Position numbers and translations under genes: made by a program
Shown here: in pieces, positions 57,819 to 64,000 of the stretch
Numbering within the stretch: position 1 is the first letter of the stretch
Layout: each line of letters begins with the position of its first letter
Assembly: GCF_009846525.1 (NCBI RefSeq)
Contig: NZ_CP024621.1
Span: forward strand, 2,046,001 to 2,110,000
Length of the DNA: 64,000 nucleotides
Direction: 5' to 3'
Origin: Halomonas meridiana
Lineage (GTDB): Bacteria > Pseudomonadota > Gammaproteobacteria > Pseudomonadales > Halomonadaceae
The notes under the pieces: generated by a model
What the model was told of the DNA's origin: nothing
Database searches by the model: none
The model's input: only the letters and a program-made list of their open reading frames with translations

Positions 57819-58040
57819 CTAAGCGTACTTCCAATGGCTCAAGCCGATGATTTTTTGATGTGAGCTATCAAACGTGACAATGCCTTCGTGCTTCTCGGAA
57901 CCCTTATCCCAAAACGTCGTCATCCAGACATGTGACATTTCGCCATGCGCATTTTTAGCGCCCAGGTTGTTGGTAACGATGATGTGCTTGTTCTTTTCGG
58001 GCTTAGCTTCTGCAAAAGAAGTAAATTCCTCTGGCTTCAT
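57819..58040 (-). CDS. First gene of the leftward operon, unknown function
   Basis: 73 residues (MKPEEFTSFAEAKPEKNKHI) with CAGGAGAG upstream; a DUF551-like pattern is possible (small, Trp near the end, WKYA). It occupies the place of N in lambda but is not arginine-rich, so it does not look like an N protein. Cassette E2 ends 26 bp before its start. Confidence 0.6.
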   Translation of the reverse strand: MKPEEFTSFAEAKPEKNKHIIVTNNLGAKNAHGEMSHVWMTTFWDKGSEKHEGIVTFDSSHQKIIGLSHWKYA

Positions 58041-58065
58041 AACGCTCTCCTGTTAATCCGTGAAA

Positions 58066-58185
58066 CATCGGGATGGGCGTCAGGATTCGAACCTGATAGG
58101 CCGCTAGGCCAGCGATCCCTGCATAGGTAAGCGCACTTCACCACAGTGTCATCACCCATCCCGATGCGCCCTGTCGCCAAGGCGC
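58066..58185 (-). repeat. Structured cassette E2 with tRNA-like core
   Basis: 14-bp arms (58066-58079 and 58153-58166, one G-U in RNA) close a 73-nt core, with an imperfect GC hairpin at 58166-58185. On the minus strand, from the 5' side, the core offers a 4-bp D-arm-like stem CACT/AGTG with GG in the loop, a CGCT/AGCG hairpin like a long variable arm, and a perfect T-arm TCAGG-TTCGAAT-CCTGA stacked on the closing stem. A proper five-base-pair anticodon arm and CCA are missing. It is either a decayed tRNA or a tRNA-like RNA element in the pL leader. Confidence 0.6.
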
Positions 58186-58279
58186 AATCTTGTCCCGATA
58201 TTTCGACAGCCTCGGGTCGGCGTACTCCTGACGCGCTCTCGCAGATCCAATCCACTACGGCGGGGCAGGCTTATCAGAT

Positions 58280-58290
58280 TGTTAAAGAGC
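58280..58290 (-). promoter_or_regulatory. boxA antitermination element in the pL leader
   Basis: The minus strand reads GCTCTTTAACAATCTG from 58290; GCTCTTTAACAAT is identical to the boxA core of E. coli rRNA leaders, recalled from memory, which binds NusB-NusE. It begins about 45 nt after the predicted pL start. No convincing boxB hairpin follows. Confidence 0.65.
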
Positions 58291-58341
58291 CATGGCGGGC
58301 TGTCTGTTTCGCTGTGCGTCAGTGCCGCTGCCATGACTCAA

Positions 58342-58370
58342 ATGTAAGCCATACTTACCTATGCCGTCAA
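58342..58370 (-). promoter_or_regulatory. Predicted leftward early promoter pL
   Basis: Minus strand: TTGACG (58370-58365), 17-bp spacer, TTACAT (58347-58342). The operator at 58344-58358 covers the spacer and -10. Drives the leftward operon from about 58,335. Confidence 0.6.
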
Positions 58371-58392
58371 CACAAAAGTAAGCGTATCTTTC
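58344..58392. promoter_or_regulatory. Left operator pair (OL-like)
   Basis: Two 15-bp sites: GTAAGCCATACTTAC (58344-58358), nearly palindromic, and GTAAGCGTATCTTTC (58378-58392). They match the sites upstream of the repressor gene and are the likely binding sites of the prophage repressor at pL. Confidence 0.65.
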
Positions 58393-58423
58393 AATTTAAA
58401 GGTAAGTCATTGTTTCAATACGC

Positions 58424-58449
58424 ACAAAAAAACCCGCTCAATGGCGGGC
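58424..58449 (-). terminator. Terminator of the repressor gene
   Basis: Minus-strand CCCGC/GCGGG stem with a six-base loop followed by TTTTTTT, 30 bp after the repressor stop and before pL. It isolates repressor transcription from the leftward operon. Confidence 0.8.
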
Positions 58450-58478
58450 TTGGTTAGCTGTGCTTATTTTTAGGGGGG

Positions 58479-59126
58479 TTACTGCCTTCGGAGGGTCATT
58501 TGCGCCATGACCACACCAATGATTCGGCAATCCTCGGTGAAGTCCATGTATTGCTCTCGCCAATCCTTGTTGAGCACCTTGAGCATCGGGCCTACACCTG
58601 GCTCGATGATGTAGCGCTTGAACGTGGCCTCTGCCCCACCATGCTGCTCGCACTGAACAACCACGTCGTCGCCTGATACGGGCTCGACGTCAGGATCGAC
58701 AAAGATCAGCGTCCCTGGCGGGTACACTTCGATCATTGATTCGCCACGCACACGCAGCCCAAACGCTCTTGGGCCGCAGGTCGGCGGCGCTGGATAGTAT
58801 TCGAGGTCATCAACCACGGGGCAAAACGTCTCAGTCCATGCTCCGGCTTGCACCCAGCTTATCAGCGGCACCTGCCCCCGCATCTTGGGCGCTTCATCAA
58901 AATCATCCGTTTTGACACCTGAGCCAGTAAAGAAATAGATCAGCGGCTTGTTCGTTGCGGTCGCTACGTTTCGCAGATTCTCCGCTGACGGGCTTGTACG
59001 CCCTTTCTCCCACTGGGCTACAGCCGGACGAGAAACGCCCAGCACGGCGGCCAACTGCTGCTGTGTCAGCCCCGCCTCTTTTCTGGCTCGCGTTATTCGC
59101 TGCCCTACTTTCTCGTCTTCGGTCAT
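58479..59126 (-). CDS. CI/LexA-type phage repressor with S24 self-cleavage domain
   Basis: 215 residues from MTEDEKVGQRITRARKEAGL (ATG 59126; the long upstream frame is spurious). HTH_3 domain: LTQQQLAAVLGVSRPAVAQWE (20-40). The S24 domain has the Ala94-Gly95 cleavage site (VQAGAW), Ser130 (GESM) and Lys170 (TFKRY). It should keep the prophage silent and self-cleave on RecA activation. Matching operators lie on both sides. Confidence 0.92.
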   Translation of the reverse strand: MTEDEKVGQRITRARKEAGLTQQQLAAVLGVSRPAVAQWEKGRTSPSAENLRNVATATNKPLIYFFTGSGVKTDDFDEAPKMRGQVPLISWVQAGAWTETFCPVVDDLEYYPAPPTCGPRAFGLRVRGESMIEVYPPGTLIFVDPDVEPVSGDDVVVQCEQHGGAEATFKRYIIEPGVGPMLKVLNKDWREQYMDFTEDCRIIGVVMAQMTLRRQ

Positions 59127-59162
59127 GCCCTCACCAATAGGCGTGTAATTGCCTCTCAGTCT

Positions 59163-59225
59163 GAAAGCATCGCTTACATCTGGCAACGGAAGAATGCCTT
59201 GCCCGATTGGGTAAGTATGGCTTAC
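59163..59225. promoter_or_regulatory. Right operator pair (OR-like) between repressor and cro
   Basis: GAAAGCATCGCTTAC (59163-59177) and GTAAGTATGGCTTAC (59211-59225) share the GTAAGC-N-AT-(A/G)CTTAC pattern with the left operators. The first lies in the spacer of a weak leftward promoter (TTGCCA at 59186-59181, CAGACT at 59163-59158) for the repressor; the second overlaps pR. Confidence 0.65.
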
Positions 59226-59227
59226 AC
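59199..59227 (+). promoter_or_regulatory. Predicted rightward promoter pR
   Basis: TTGCCC (59199-59204), 17-bp spacer, TTACAC (59222-59227), with the operator in the spacer exactly as at pL. Starts about 20 nt before the cro-like ATG. Confidence 0.55.
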
Positions 59228-59247
59228 TTTGACCAATTACGTTAAGC

Positions 59248-59466
59248 ATGGATTTCCCTATGACCCCGGAACAAGCAATGCAAGAGGCGCTTCGCCTAGC
59301 TGGCGGCCCGGTTGCTCTCTCCCGATCCATCGGAATCAGCTCCCAGGCCATCTCCCAATGGAAGGTCGTTCCGGCAGCTCGGGTTATGGCTGTTGTGAAA
59401 GCCACCAAAGGAAAGATCAAGGCTAGCCAATTGCGTCCTGACGTGTTCGGCGCTGTTGCCGCCTAA
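59248..59466 (+). CDS. Cro/YdaS-like DNA-binding protein
   Basis: 72 residues (MDFPMTPEQAMQEALRLAGG). GPVALSRSIGISSQAISQWKV is a helix-turn-helix of the YdaS/Cro type. As first gene under pR, it is the likely Cro repressor. Another possible start is the Met at 59260. Confidence 0.8.
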   Translation: MDFPMTPEQAMQEALRLAGGPVALSRSIGISSQAISQWKVVPAARVMAVVKATKGKIKASQLRPDVFGAVAA

Positions 59467-59530
59467 CCACACCCCTATCTTAGCGCCCCGGCAAAGCCTG
59501 GGTAGGTTCCAGAAAGAGCGAGTTTCATAC

Positions 59531-59995
59531 ATGGATAAATTGACAGCAATGATTCAGGCGGTGGCAGAAGACTACGGCCACAAGCGCCTCGCTGATGACC
59601 TGGGCTGCTCCTACAACGGCCTACTGAATCAGCTCAACCCGAACAACGACCGCCCTATTTCGTTGCGCAAGTTCTGGCAGATGGCGCGGTTCACCAAAGA
59701 CCCGCGTTTGGTGGAAGCGCTGTTGGACGAGATGGGCATGGTGGCCACGCCTGTCGCTCAAGAGTTCAGCGACATCGAGGAAGAGATCAAGGAATTGCTG
59801 ATGGATCAGCACGAGGTGATAGCGAGTTTCGTTGCAGCGATCCGCGCCGCCAAGGCTGACGGGGAGATCTGTGACAAGGAGCTGGCCGAAATCCGCAGCT
59901 ATCGGAAGGAGGTGGCCGTAAAGGCAAACACGGTAATGAGCCGCATCGAAGCGATGCACAAAAACGGGAAGGCCGCGCTGAAGGCGGTCCAGTAA
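59531..59995 (+). CDS. CII-like phage regulatory protein
   Basis: 154 residues from MDKLTAMIQAVAEDYGHKRL. KRLADDLGCSYNGLLNQLNP.....ISLRKFWQMARFTKD matches the phage regulatory CII family (Phage_CP76 type). The C-terminal half is helical. It is expected to influence the lysogeny decision or early transcription. Confidence 0.75.
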   Translation: MDKLTAMIQAVAEDYGHKRLADDLGCSYNGLLNQLNPNNDRPISLRKFWQMARFTKDPRLVEALLDEMGMVATPVAQEFSDIEEEIKELLMDQHEVIASFVAAIRAAKADGEICDKELAEIRSYRKEVAVKANTVMSRIEAMHKNGKAALKAVQ

Positions 59996-59998
59996 CGA

Positions 59999-60034
59999 AA
60001 AAGCCCACCAATTCGCTGGGGAGCGTGGCGGGCC
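59999..60034 (-). terminator. Leftward-reading terminator-like hairpin at the cII-like gene end
   Basis: The minus strand GCCCGCCA/TGGTGGGC stem (one G-U), with an inner CGCT/AGCG, ends in TTTTT. No leftward gene is present, so it could end a short antisense RNA like lambda oop; on the plus strand it lacks a T run. Confidence 0.4.
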
Positions 60035-60065
60035 TAATCAACTAACTAAAGATGGTGAAGACATT

Positions 60066-60527
60066 ATGGCTACTGAATATGGATTTGTCTACGTTCTTGC
60101 CAACCCTGCTATGCCAGGGCTCTACAAGATCGGATTCACGACTCAATCGGTGCAAGTGCGCATCTCTGAACTGTCACGCGGTACGTCAGTGCCAGCGGCC
60201 TTCTACAAGGTGTTGGATATCACTACCTACAATCCCGCCGCTGTGGAGCGTGATGTTCACCTGTTTCTTCGAAACTCACGCAGCAATGCGCGCCGTGAGT
60301 TCTTTCAATTTACCAGCGACACAGAAGCGGCGGCGTCTGTTCTGGTAGCTGCTGGCCAATCTAGGTTCTATCAGCCTGTCACGGATAACCGCGCTGGTGA
60401 TGCGCTGCATGCGATACCTGAGCCTGTCGTACAAATGACATATGAGGAAATTGAGCGCCGCAAGACTGAAGGCAAGGTTGCCATCAAATCCCTCATGGCG
60501 ATTCTAGACGGGGGAAGCGCGCAATGA
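60066..60527 (+). CDS. T5orf172/GIY-YIG-like domain protein
   Basis: 153 residues. GFVYVLANPAMPGLYKIGFTTQSVQVRISEL is a T5orf172/MUG113-type GIY-YIG-related domain; R(IS)EL provides the usual Arg. The second half is helical. It overlaps the O-like gene by four bases. Nuclease activity is possible but not shown. Confidence 0.75.
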   Translation: MATEYGFVYVLANPAMPGLYKIGFTTQSVQVRISELSRGTSVPAAFYKVLDITTYNPAAVERDVHLFLRNSRSNARREFFQFTSDTEAAASVLVAAGQSRFYQPVTDNRAGDALHAIPEPVVQMTYEEIERRKTEGKVAIKSLMAILDGGSAQ

Positions 60528-61636
60528 GCAATCTAGCCTACCTACCTGGACACGAACCCGATCAGGTGCCCGAAGAGCAACCAAGGGGCCCTCAATTGGA
60601 AAACGGCTATGTACGCATTAGTCATGAGGTAATGCGCGCACTTGGACGCGCTAGGCTGCGTGGCTCCGAATACCCCATCGTCCTATTCATCATTGATGAA
60701 ACGTGGGGGTGGCACGTAAAGCATAAAGTGCTTCGCACTAGCTACATCGCAAAGGGTCTTGGAATCCCTGCAACAAGCGTCTCTGAAGCGGTTGCGGAAC
60801 TTCTTCGCCGCCGTGTTCTTTACCGTGTTGGCGATAGCCAGGGCCCTATTGGTTTCAATAAAAATTATGACCAATGGCAGAGCAAATCAAGCGCATCTAA
60901 AAGGGTTAAGCGAGCCAATCAAGAATCGGGAATGATTCACCATAATGCCGAACAACTCGTTCACGATAATGGTGAACAATTCATTCACCAAAACCGTGAA
61001 TCTAATAAAGATAGGAAAGATAGGAAAGATATTAACCCCTTGTCGGACTCGTCCGACGAGCACGTGTCGAACGATCTTGAATCTCTTTTCAACGAGTTTT
61101 GGCAAGCAGGTCTACCGAAGGACGGCAAGAAGCCAGCCAAGCAGAAATTCATTGCGTTGCTGAAAAAACAAAGCGACCCGGCAGCGTTCACTGCTCGCCT
61201 TATCGACGACATCCGCACTCGCCTGGATGCAGCCGTTCCTGGATTCGCAAAGCTTCACCCTAAAACCTACCTGAACCAACAGCGCTGGGAAGACGAACTC
61301 CCTGAGCGCTGCCCACATGTCGCCATCATCGAAGCATGGAATACCGAGATGCCCGCGCACATCGAGAAGGTTAGCCCTGAAGACTGGACGCCCGACAGCC
61401 ATGGATTCCAGGCGCTGGCTAACGCTTGGCACAACTTCAAAACCAAGCCGCGCTCCAGCACTGGCAAGCCCGTATTCACCCAAGAACCTGAAGGCATTGA
61501 ATTCTACCGAGAGGTCTTCCGTCGCTTAGCGGCTGTAGACCGCATTCACCGTGAAGAATCAGCGCGCTGGTGCCGCCTCTCCTGGGCCGTCAAGCAGCAG
61601 GAGACGATCAAGATTTTCAAGGGAGAGATCGCATGA
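60524..61636 (+). CDS. Phage replication initiator O-like protein
   Basis: 370 residues. The N-terminal domain (GYVRISHEVMRALGRARLRGSEYPIVLFI...) is the phage replication protein O winged helix. Repeated Asn/His motifs occur in the middle (about 135-165). The origin may lie inside the gene as in lambda, but no clear iterons are seen. It overlaps the helicase gene by four bases. Confidence 0.82.
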   Translation: MSNLAYLPGHEPDQVPEEQPRGPQLENGYVRISHEVMRALGRARLRGSEYPIVLFIIDETWGWHVKHKVLRTSYIAKGLGIPATSVSEAVAELLRRRVLYRVGDSQGPIGFNKNYDQWQSKSSASKRVKRANQESGMIHHNAEQLVHDNGEQFIHQNRESNKDRKDRKDINPLSDSSDEHVSNDLESLFNEFWQAGLPKDGKKPAKQKFIALLKKQSDPAAFTARLIDDIRTRLDAAVPGFAKLHPKTYLNQQRWEDELPERCPHVAIIEAWNTEMPAHIEKVSPEDWTPDSHGFQALANAWHNFKTKPRSSTGKPVFTQEPEGIEFYREVFRRLAAVDRIHREESARWCRLSWAVKQQETIKIFKGEIA

Positions 61637-63006
61637 TTTACAGCTATGAGGCGGAAGCGAGCGTCATCGGAGCTTGCATTCTCGATCCTGCGCAAATCGA
61701 CATCGTGTCTGACTTTGTATCCCTGGAAGACTTCTACGTGGAGCACCACCGGGCGATGTGGTCAGGGTTGCAGCAGTTGGCACTGAGCAACGAGGTTGAC
61801 CCGGTATCCCTGCATGAGCTTGTCAGTGACTATTCGGAGCACTACGGCGGGCTTCAAGGTTTGTGCGAGATGGCCCGCTCGACACCGAGCATCGAAAACG
61901 CCAAGGCTTACGCAGCCGCTGTTCGCGACAAGGCTTTACGGCGTCGCCTGAGCATTCACTTGAGTGAGATTACCGAGCAGGTTGGCAACCATCACACCAG
62001 CCTGCCCGACCTGATCGACAAAGCACAGTCAAAGCTCGCTAGTGTTATTGGTCAGCGCGCAGGCACTGTGCAACCAGTTCAATCATGGTTGTCGAGCTGG
62101 ATCGATGACCTGGAAGCTAGGAATGAGGGAACGATCGACCCCATGGGGCTTTTGTTCAACATACCAGAGCTTGATGCAAAAACCAGCGGCATGCACCCCG
62201 AGGACCTCATCGTCCTGGGCGGCGAATCCGGCATGGGTAAAACCGTGGTGGCGGCTCACATTCTCGACAGCGTATGCCTACGGCAGAAGAAACCGGCGCT
62301 CATGTTTCAGCTTGAGATGCGGAAAGAGCAGGTTTTTAACCGGGTTCTGGGCTCATTTTCTGGTGTGAAGCTGGACGCCCTGAAAAACCCGCGCCGTTTC
62401 ATGAACGACGAAGGATGGAGCCAGGTTTCGGCGGGCCTTGCTGCTTCAAAGGAAGCTGGGCTTGTTATTGATGACCGCCCTGGACTCACACCTTCTCAAA
62501 TGCGGGCCGCCGCGAAGCGCTGGAAAGAGCATTACGGCGAGCTGGGCTGCGTGATCATTGACCACGCGGGCATCGTACAGCCAGACGACAAGACCATCCC
62601 GCGTGAACAGCAGATGGCCGAAGTATCCAAGTCGGCCAAGATCCTTGCCAAGGAGCTTGGCTGCCCGGTCATTCTCCTGGCGCAAATCAATCGTGAGAAC
62701 ACCAAGCGAAGCGATAAGCGGCCTGTTATGTCAGACCTACGCGAATCAGCGTCGCTTGAGCACAACGCCGACATGATCCTGTTCATCTACCGCGAAGCGA
62801 AGCACAACCCGGATTGCGAATACCCCGGCGTTGCTGAGCTGATCGTGGCTAAGCAGCGTGATGGCGAGGTCGGCACTGTTCGCGTTGTGTGCGACTTGAG
62901 CCGATCCCAGTTGAAGCCAGCGACTGCCGAGAACATCGCCGACTATCACCGCGAGTTTCCGCGTCAAAACTCCGCGCCCACGCAAGCCGACAAGTTCGCC
63001 GTATAG
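61633..63006 (+). CDS. DnaB-type replicative helicase
   Basis: 457 residues from MIYSYEAEASVIGACILDP. The N-terminal helical domain is followed by the RecA-like motor: Walker A GGESGMGKT (196-204), GCVIIDHAGIV (motif 2) and LAQINRENTKR with SDLRESASLEHNADMI (motif 4). Phage-encoded loader partner is the O-like protein. Confidence 0.93.
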   Translation: MIYSYEAEASVIGACILDPAQIDIVSDFVSLEDFYVEHHRAMWSGLQQLALSNEVDPVSLHELVSDYSEHYGGLQGLCEMARSTPSIENAKAYAAAVRDKALRRRLSIHLSEITEQVGNHHTSLPDLIDKAQSKLASVIGQRAGTVQPVQSWLSSWIDDLEARNEGTIDPMGLLFNIPELDAKTSGMHPEDLIVLGGESGMGKTVVAAHILDSVCLRQKKPALMFQLEMRKEQVFNRVLGSFSGVKLDALKNPRRFMNDEGWSQVSAGLAASKEAGLVIDDRPGLTPSQMRAAAKRWKEHYGELGCVIIDHAGIVQPDDKTIPREQQMAEVSKSAKILAKELGCPVILLAQINRENTKRSDKRPVMSDLRESASLEHNADMILFIYREAKHNPDCEYPGVAELIVAKQRDGEVGTVRVVCDLSRSQLKPATAENIADYHREFPRQNSAPTQADKFAV

Positions 63007-63016
63007 GGGGTGATGT

Positions 63017-63208
63017 ATGTCTTTATCCGTCAAACAACGCGCCCAGCTCCGCGCCAAAGGCATCGTCGTTCGCATCGAGTACGGCAACGGCAGCGTGAAG
63101 TGCTCAACGCCCGAGGGTGAGCGGTATTACACGGCAGCCGACCTCAAGGCGATGGCTAAGCCTGGGTTTATGGATCGGTTTACCGCATGGATTGGAGGTG
63201 CTGCATGA
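63017..63208 (+). CDS. Small prophage protein
   Basis: 63 residues (MSLSVKQRAQLRAKGIVVRI), basic, with GGGGGTGA upstream. Overlaps the following gene by four bases. Unknown function. Confidence 0.6.
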   Translation: MSLSVKQRAQLRAKGIVVRIEYGNGSVKCSTPEGERYYTAADLKAMAKPGFMDRFTAWIGGAA

Positions 63209-63696
63209 CCACAACATTCACCCCCTGGGAAGCCGTCGAGCTAGAGCTGGTCGCCCAAACCTATGGCGACCCGGACTGGACGGTGAAGCGGATCGCCGAA
63301 AAGCTGGAGCGCAGCGAGAACGAGATTTATGCCGCCGCCAAGCTGTTAGGCGTACAGCGTCCCAAGCGCCGCCTGGACTATGCCCGCATTGCCGAGCTGA
63401 AAAGCCAAGGGCTGAGCGATGACACCATTGCCAATCTCTTGGGATGCAGCAAGGGCGGCGTACAAGGCGCGTTGCGGTCAATGAACGAAAAGCAGCATGT
63501 CGAGAAGCGCAAGCAGCGCGAACTCCGCGAAAAGACCAACAAGCCCTGGCAGCCGAAGGAAAAGCAGTTCCTGGCGGACCATTACTCGAAGCCTAACTGG
63601 GACTGCCATCGCATCGCTGTTGAGCTGCGCCGAAGCGAGGCAAGCGTTTACCGCAAGGCGTTTGACCTGGGACTGAAAAAGGGGAAAGCGGCATGA
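63205..63696 (+). CDS. Prophage HTH protein with a duplicated Myb/SANT-like repeat
   Basis: 163 residues from MTTTFTPWEAVELELVAQTY with GGAGG upstream. Two related helical repeats (about 7-51 and about 118-160) share W...E...(L/F)(V/L)A..Y..P.W....IA..L.RSE..(I/V)Y..A..LG, and a helix-turn-helix LSDDTIANLLGCSKGGVQGAL lies between. Probably DNA-binding; the first repeat also resembles the leftward gene at 51846. Confidence 0.65.
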   Translation: MTTTFTPWEAVELELVAQTYGDPDWTVKRIAEKLERSENEIYAAAKLLGVQRPKRRLDYARIAELKSQGLSDDTIANLLGCSKGGVQGALRSMNEKQHVEKRKQRELREKTNKPWQPKEKQFLADHYSKPNWDCHRIAVELRRSEASVYRKAFDLGLKKGKAA

Positions 63697-64000
63697 GTAA
63701 GCCAGCCAACAAGCCGTTCGTCAGTCGTGCCGCCACTCTACAAGAGGCTATGGCTGCTATCTCCAAACTGCCCCGCGTCCTAACCGACGCCATTCAGCTA
63801 TGGGGAGACGTGGAGATCATCGTTCAGAAGCGCCAAGTGAAGCGCAGCGTTGATCAAAACAAGCTCCAACGTAAGTGGCTCCTTGAGGCAGAGGCCCAAG
63901 GCGACCACACCGCTGAAGAGTATCGCGGTTTCTGCAAGCTGCACTTTGCGGTACCGATCCTGCGTTGGGAGCTTCCCGAGTTCAAAGAGAAGTACGACCG
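63693..64000 (+). CDS. NinB-like recombination protein (truncated by window end)
   Basis: At least 102 residues from MSKPANKPFVSRAATLQEAM. KRSVDQNKLQRKWLLEAEAQ carries the RS..QN pattern of NinB/Orf recombination mediators, and position after the helicase gene fits the nin region. The C terminus lies outside the window. Confidence 0.6.
   Translation, partial: MSKPANKPFVSRAATLQEAMAAISKLPRVLTDAIQLWGDVEIIVQKRQVKRSVDQNKLQRKWLLEAEAQGDHTAEEYRGFCKLHFAVPILRWELPEFKEKYD

Larger units (their letters stand above)
44542..64000. mobile_element. Lambda-like prophage integrated at tRNA-Leu (right end outside window)
   Basis: Integrase next to the tRNA, a leftward early operon with recombination genes, a CI-type repressor flanked by divergent promoters, and rightward replication genes (O-like, DnaB-like, NinB-like) follow lambdoid order. 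The attachment core is expected in the tRNA 3' segment from about 44,542. The second attachment site and the structural genes lie beyond 64,000, so completeness cannot be judged. Confidence 0.93.

Noticed and set aside
57819..58040. Lambda N-like antiterminator as first leftward gene
   Set aside because: The 73-residue product has no arginine-rich N-terminal motif.
58066..58166. E2 as an ordinary functional tRNA gene
   Set aside because: No canonical five-base-pair anticodon stem, no CCA, unusual bases at positions 8-9 and an over-long closing stem.
58479..59420. Long 313-codon version of the repressor
   Set aside because: The upstream 98 codons run through pR, the operators and the cro-like gene; the family N terminus starts at 59126.
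44579..64000. CRISPR array or restriction-modification system in the prophage
   Set aside because: No regularly spaced repeats and no cas or restriction endonuclease gene; the methyltransferase stands without a nuclease.

Overview
The window looks like part of a gammaproteobacterial chromosome of the Halomonas/Halomonadaceae type. This is inferred from moderately high GC, from gene content and order (metG with an rnfABCDGE operon and nth; accBC-prmA-dusB-fis-purH; a PPi-type phosphofructokinase; an SLC5-histidine kinase locus) and from protein similarity recalled from memory. No database was searched.

Positions 1-44,481 are core chromosome. In order: the 5' part of gyrA; a hotdog thioesterase; rdgC; an NHx4D acyltransferase; metG; a CHASE4-like/GGDEF diguanylate cyclase coupled by start/stop overlap to the six-gene rnf operon; nth; a CsoSCA-like carbonic anhydrase; a GTDC1/QTMAN-like glycosyltransferase; a four-gene signalling locus (receiver protein, PAS-exonuclease, small membrane protein, SLC5-histidine kinase); an EAL-HDOD protein; hlyU-like; argG; rnt; a PPi-phosphofructokinase; a fused PP2C/kinase protein lacking key catalytic residues in both domains; ppa; dsbD; accB-accC; prmA-dusB-fis-purH; gabD; folE; a secreted acidic protein; srkA; comF.

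A tRNA-Leu(UAG) at 44,482-44,566 marks the insertion site of a lambda-like prophage that fills the rest of the window and runs off its right edge. A tyrosine integrase abuts the tRNA. A long leftward early operon (about 58,335 to 44,579) carries many small genes, a DNA methyltransferase and SNF2-type helicase pair, a second rdgC about 80% identical to the host copy, recT, and a recE-like exonuclease split by a one-base frame change. A LexA/CI-type repressor (58,479-59,126) is flanked on both sides by matching 15-bp operators, giving an OL/OR-like switch. Rightward genes are a Cro/YdaS-like protein, a CII-like protein, a T5orf172/GIY-YIG protein, an O-like initiator, a DnaB-type helicase, an internally duplicated HTH protein and a NinB-like gene cut by the window end.

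The most unusual feature is the control region of the leftward operon. The predicted pL leader contains an almost exact rRNA-type boxA. It is followed by two structured cassettes of about 120 nt with near-identical closing arms and a GC hairpin but different cores; one core contains a perfect tRNA T-arm and a long variable-arm-like hairpin. Seven intrinsic-terminator-like hairpins lie downstream in the operon, one inside a reading frame. Together these suggest processive antitermination without a recognisable N gene, possibly helped by cis-acting RNA as in phage HK022 put sites. This is a hypothesis; the sequence elements themselves are directly visible.
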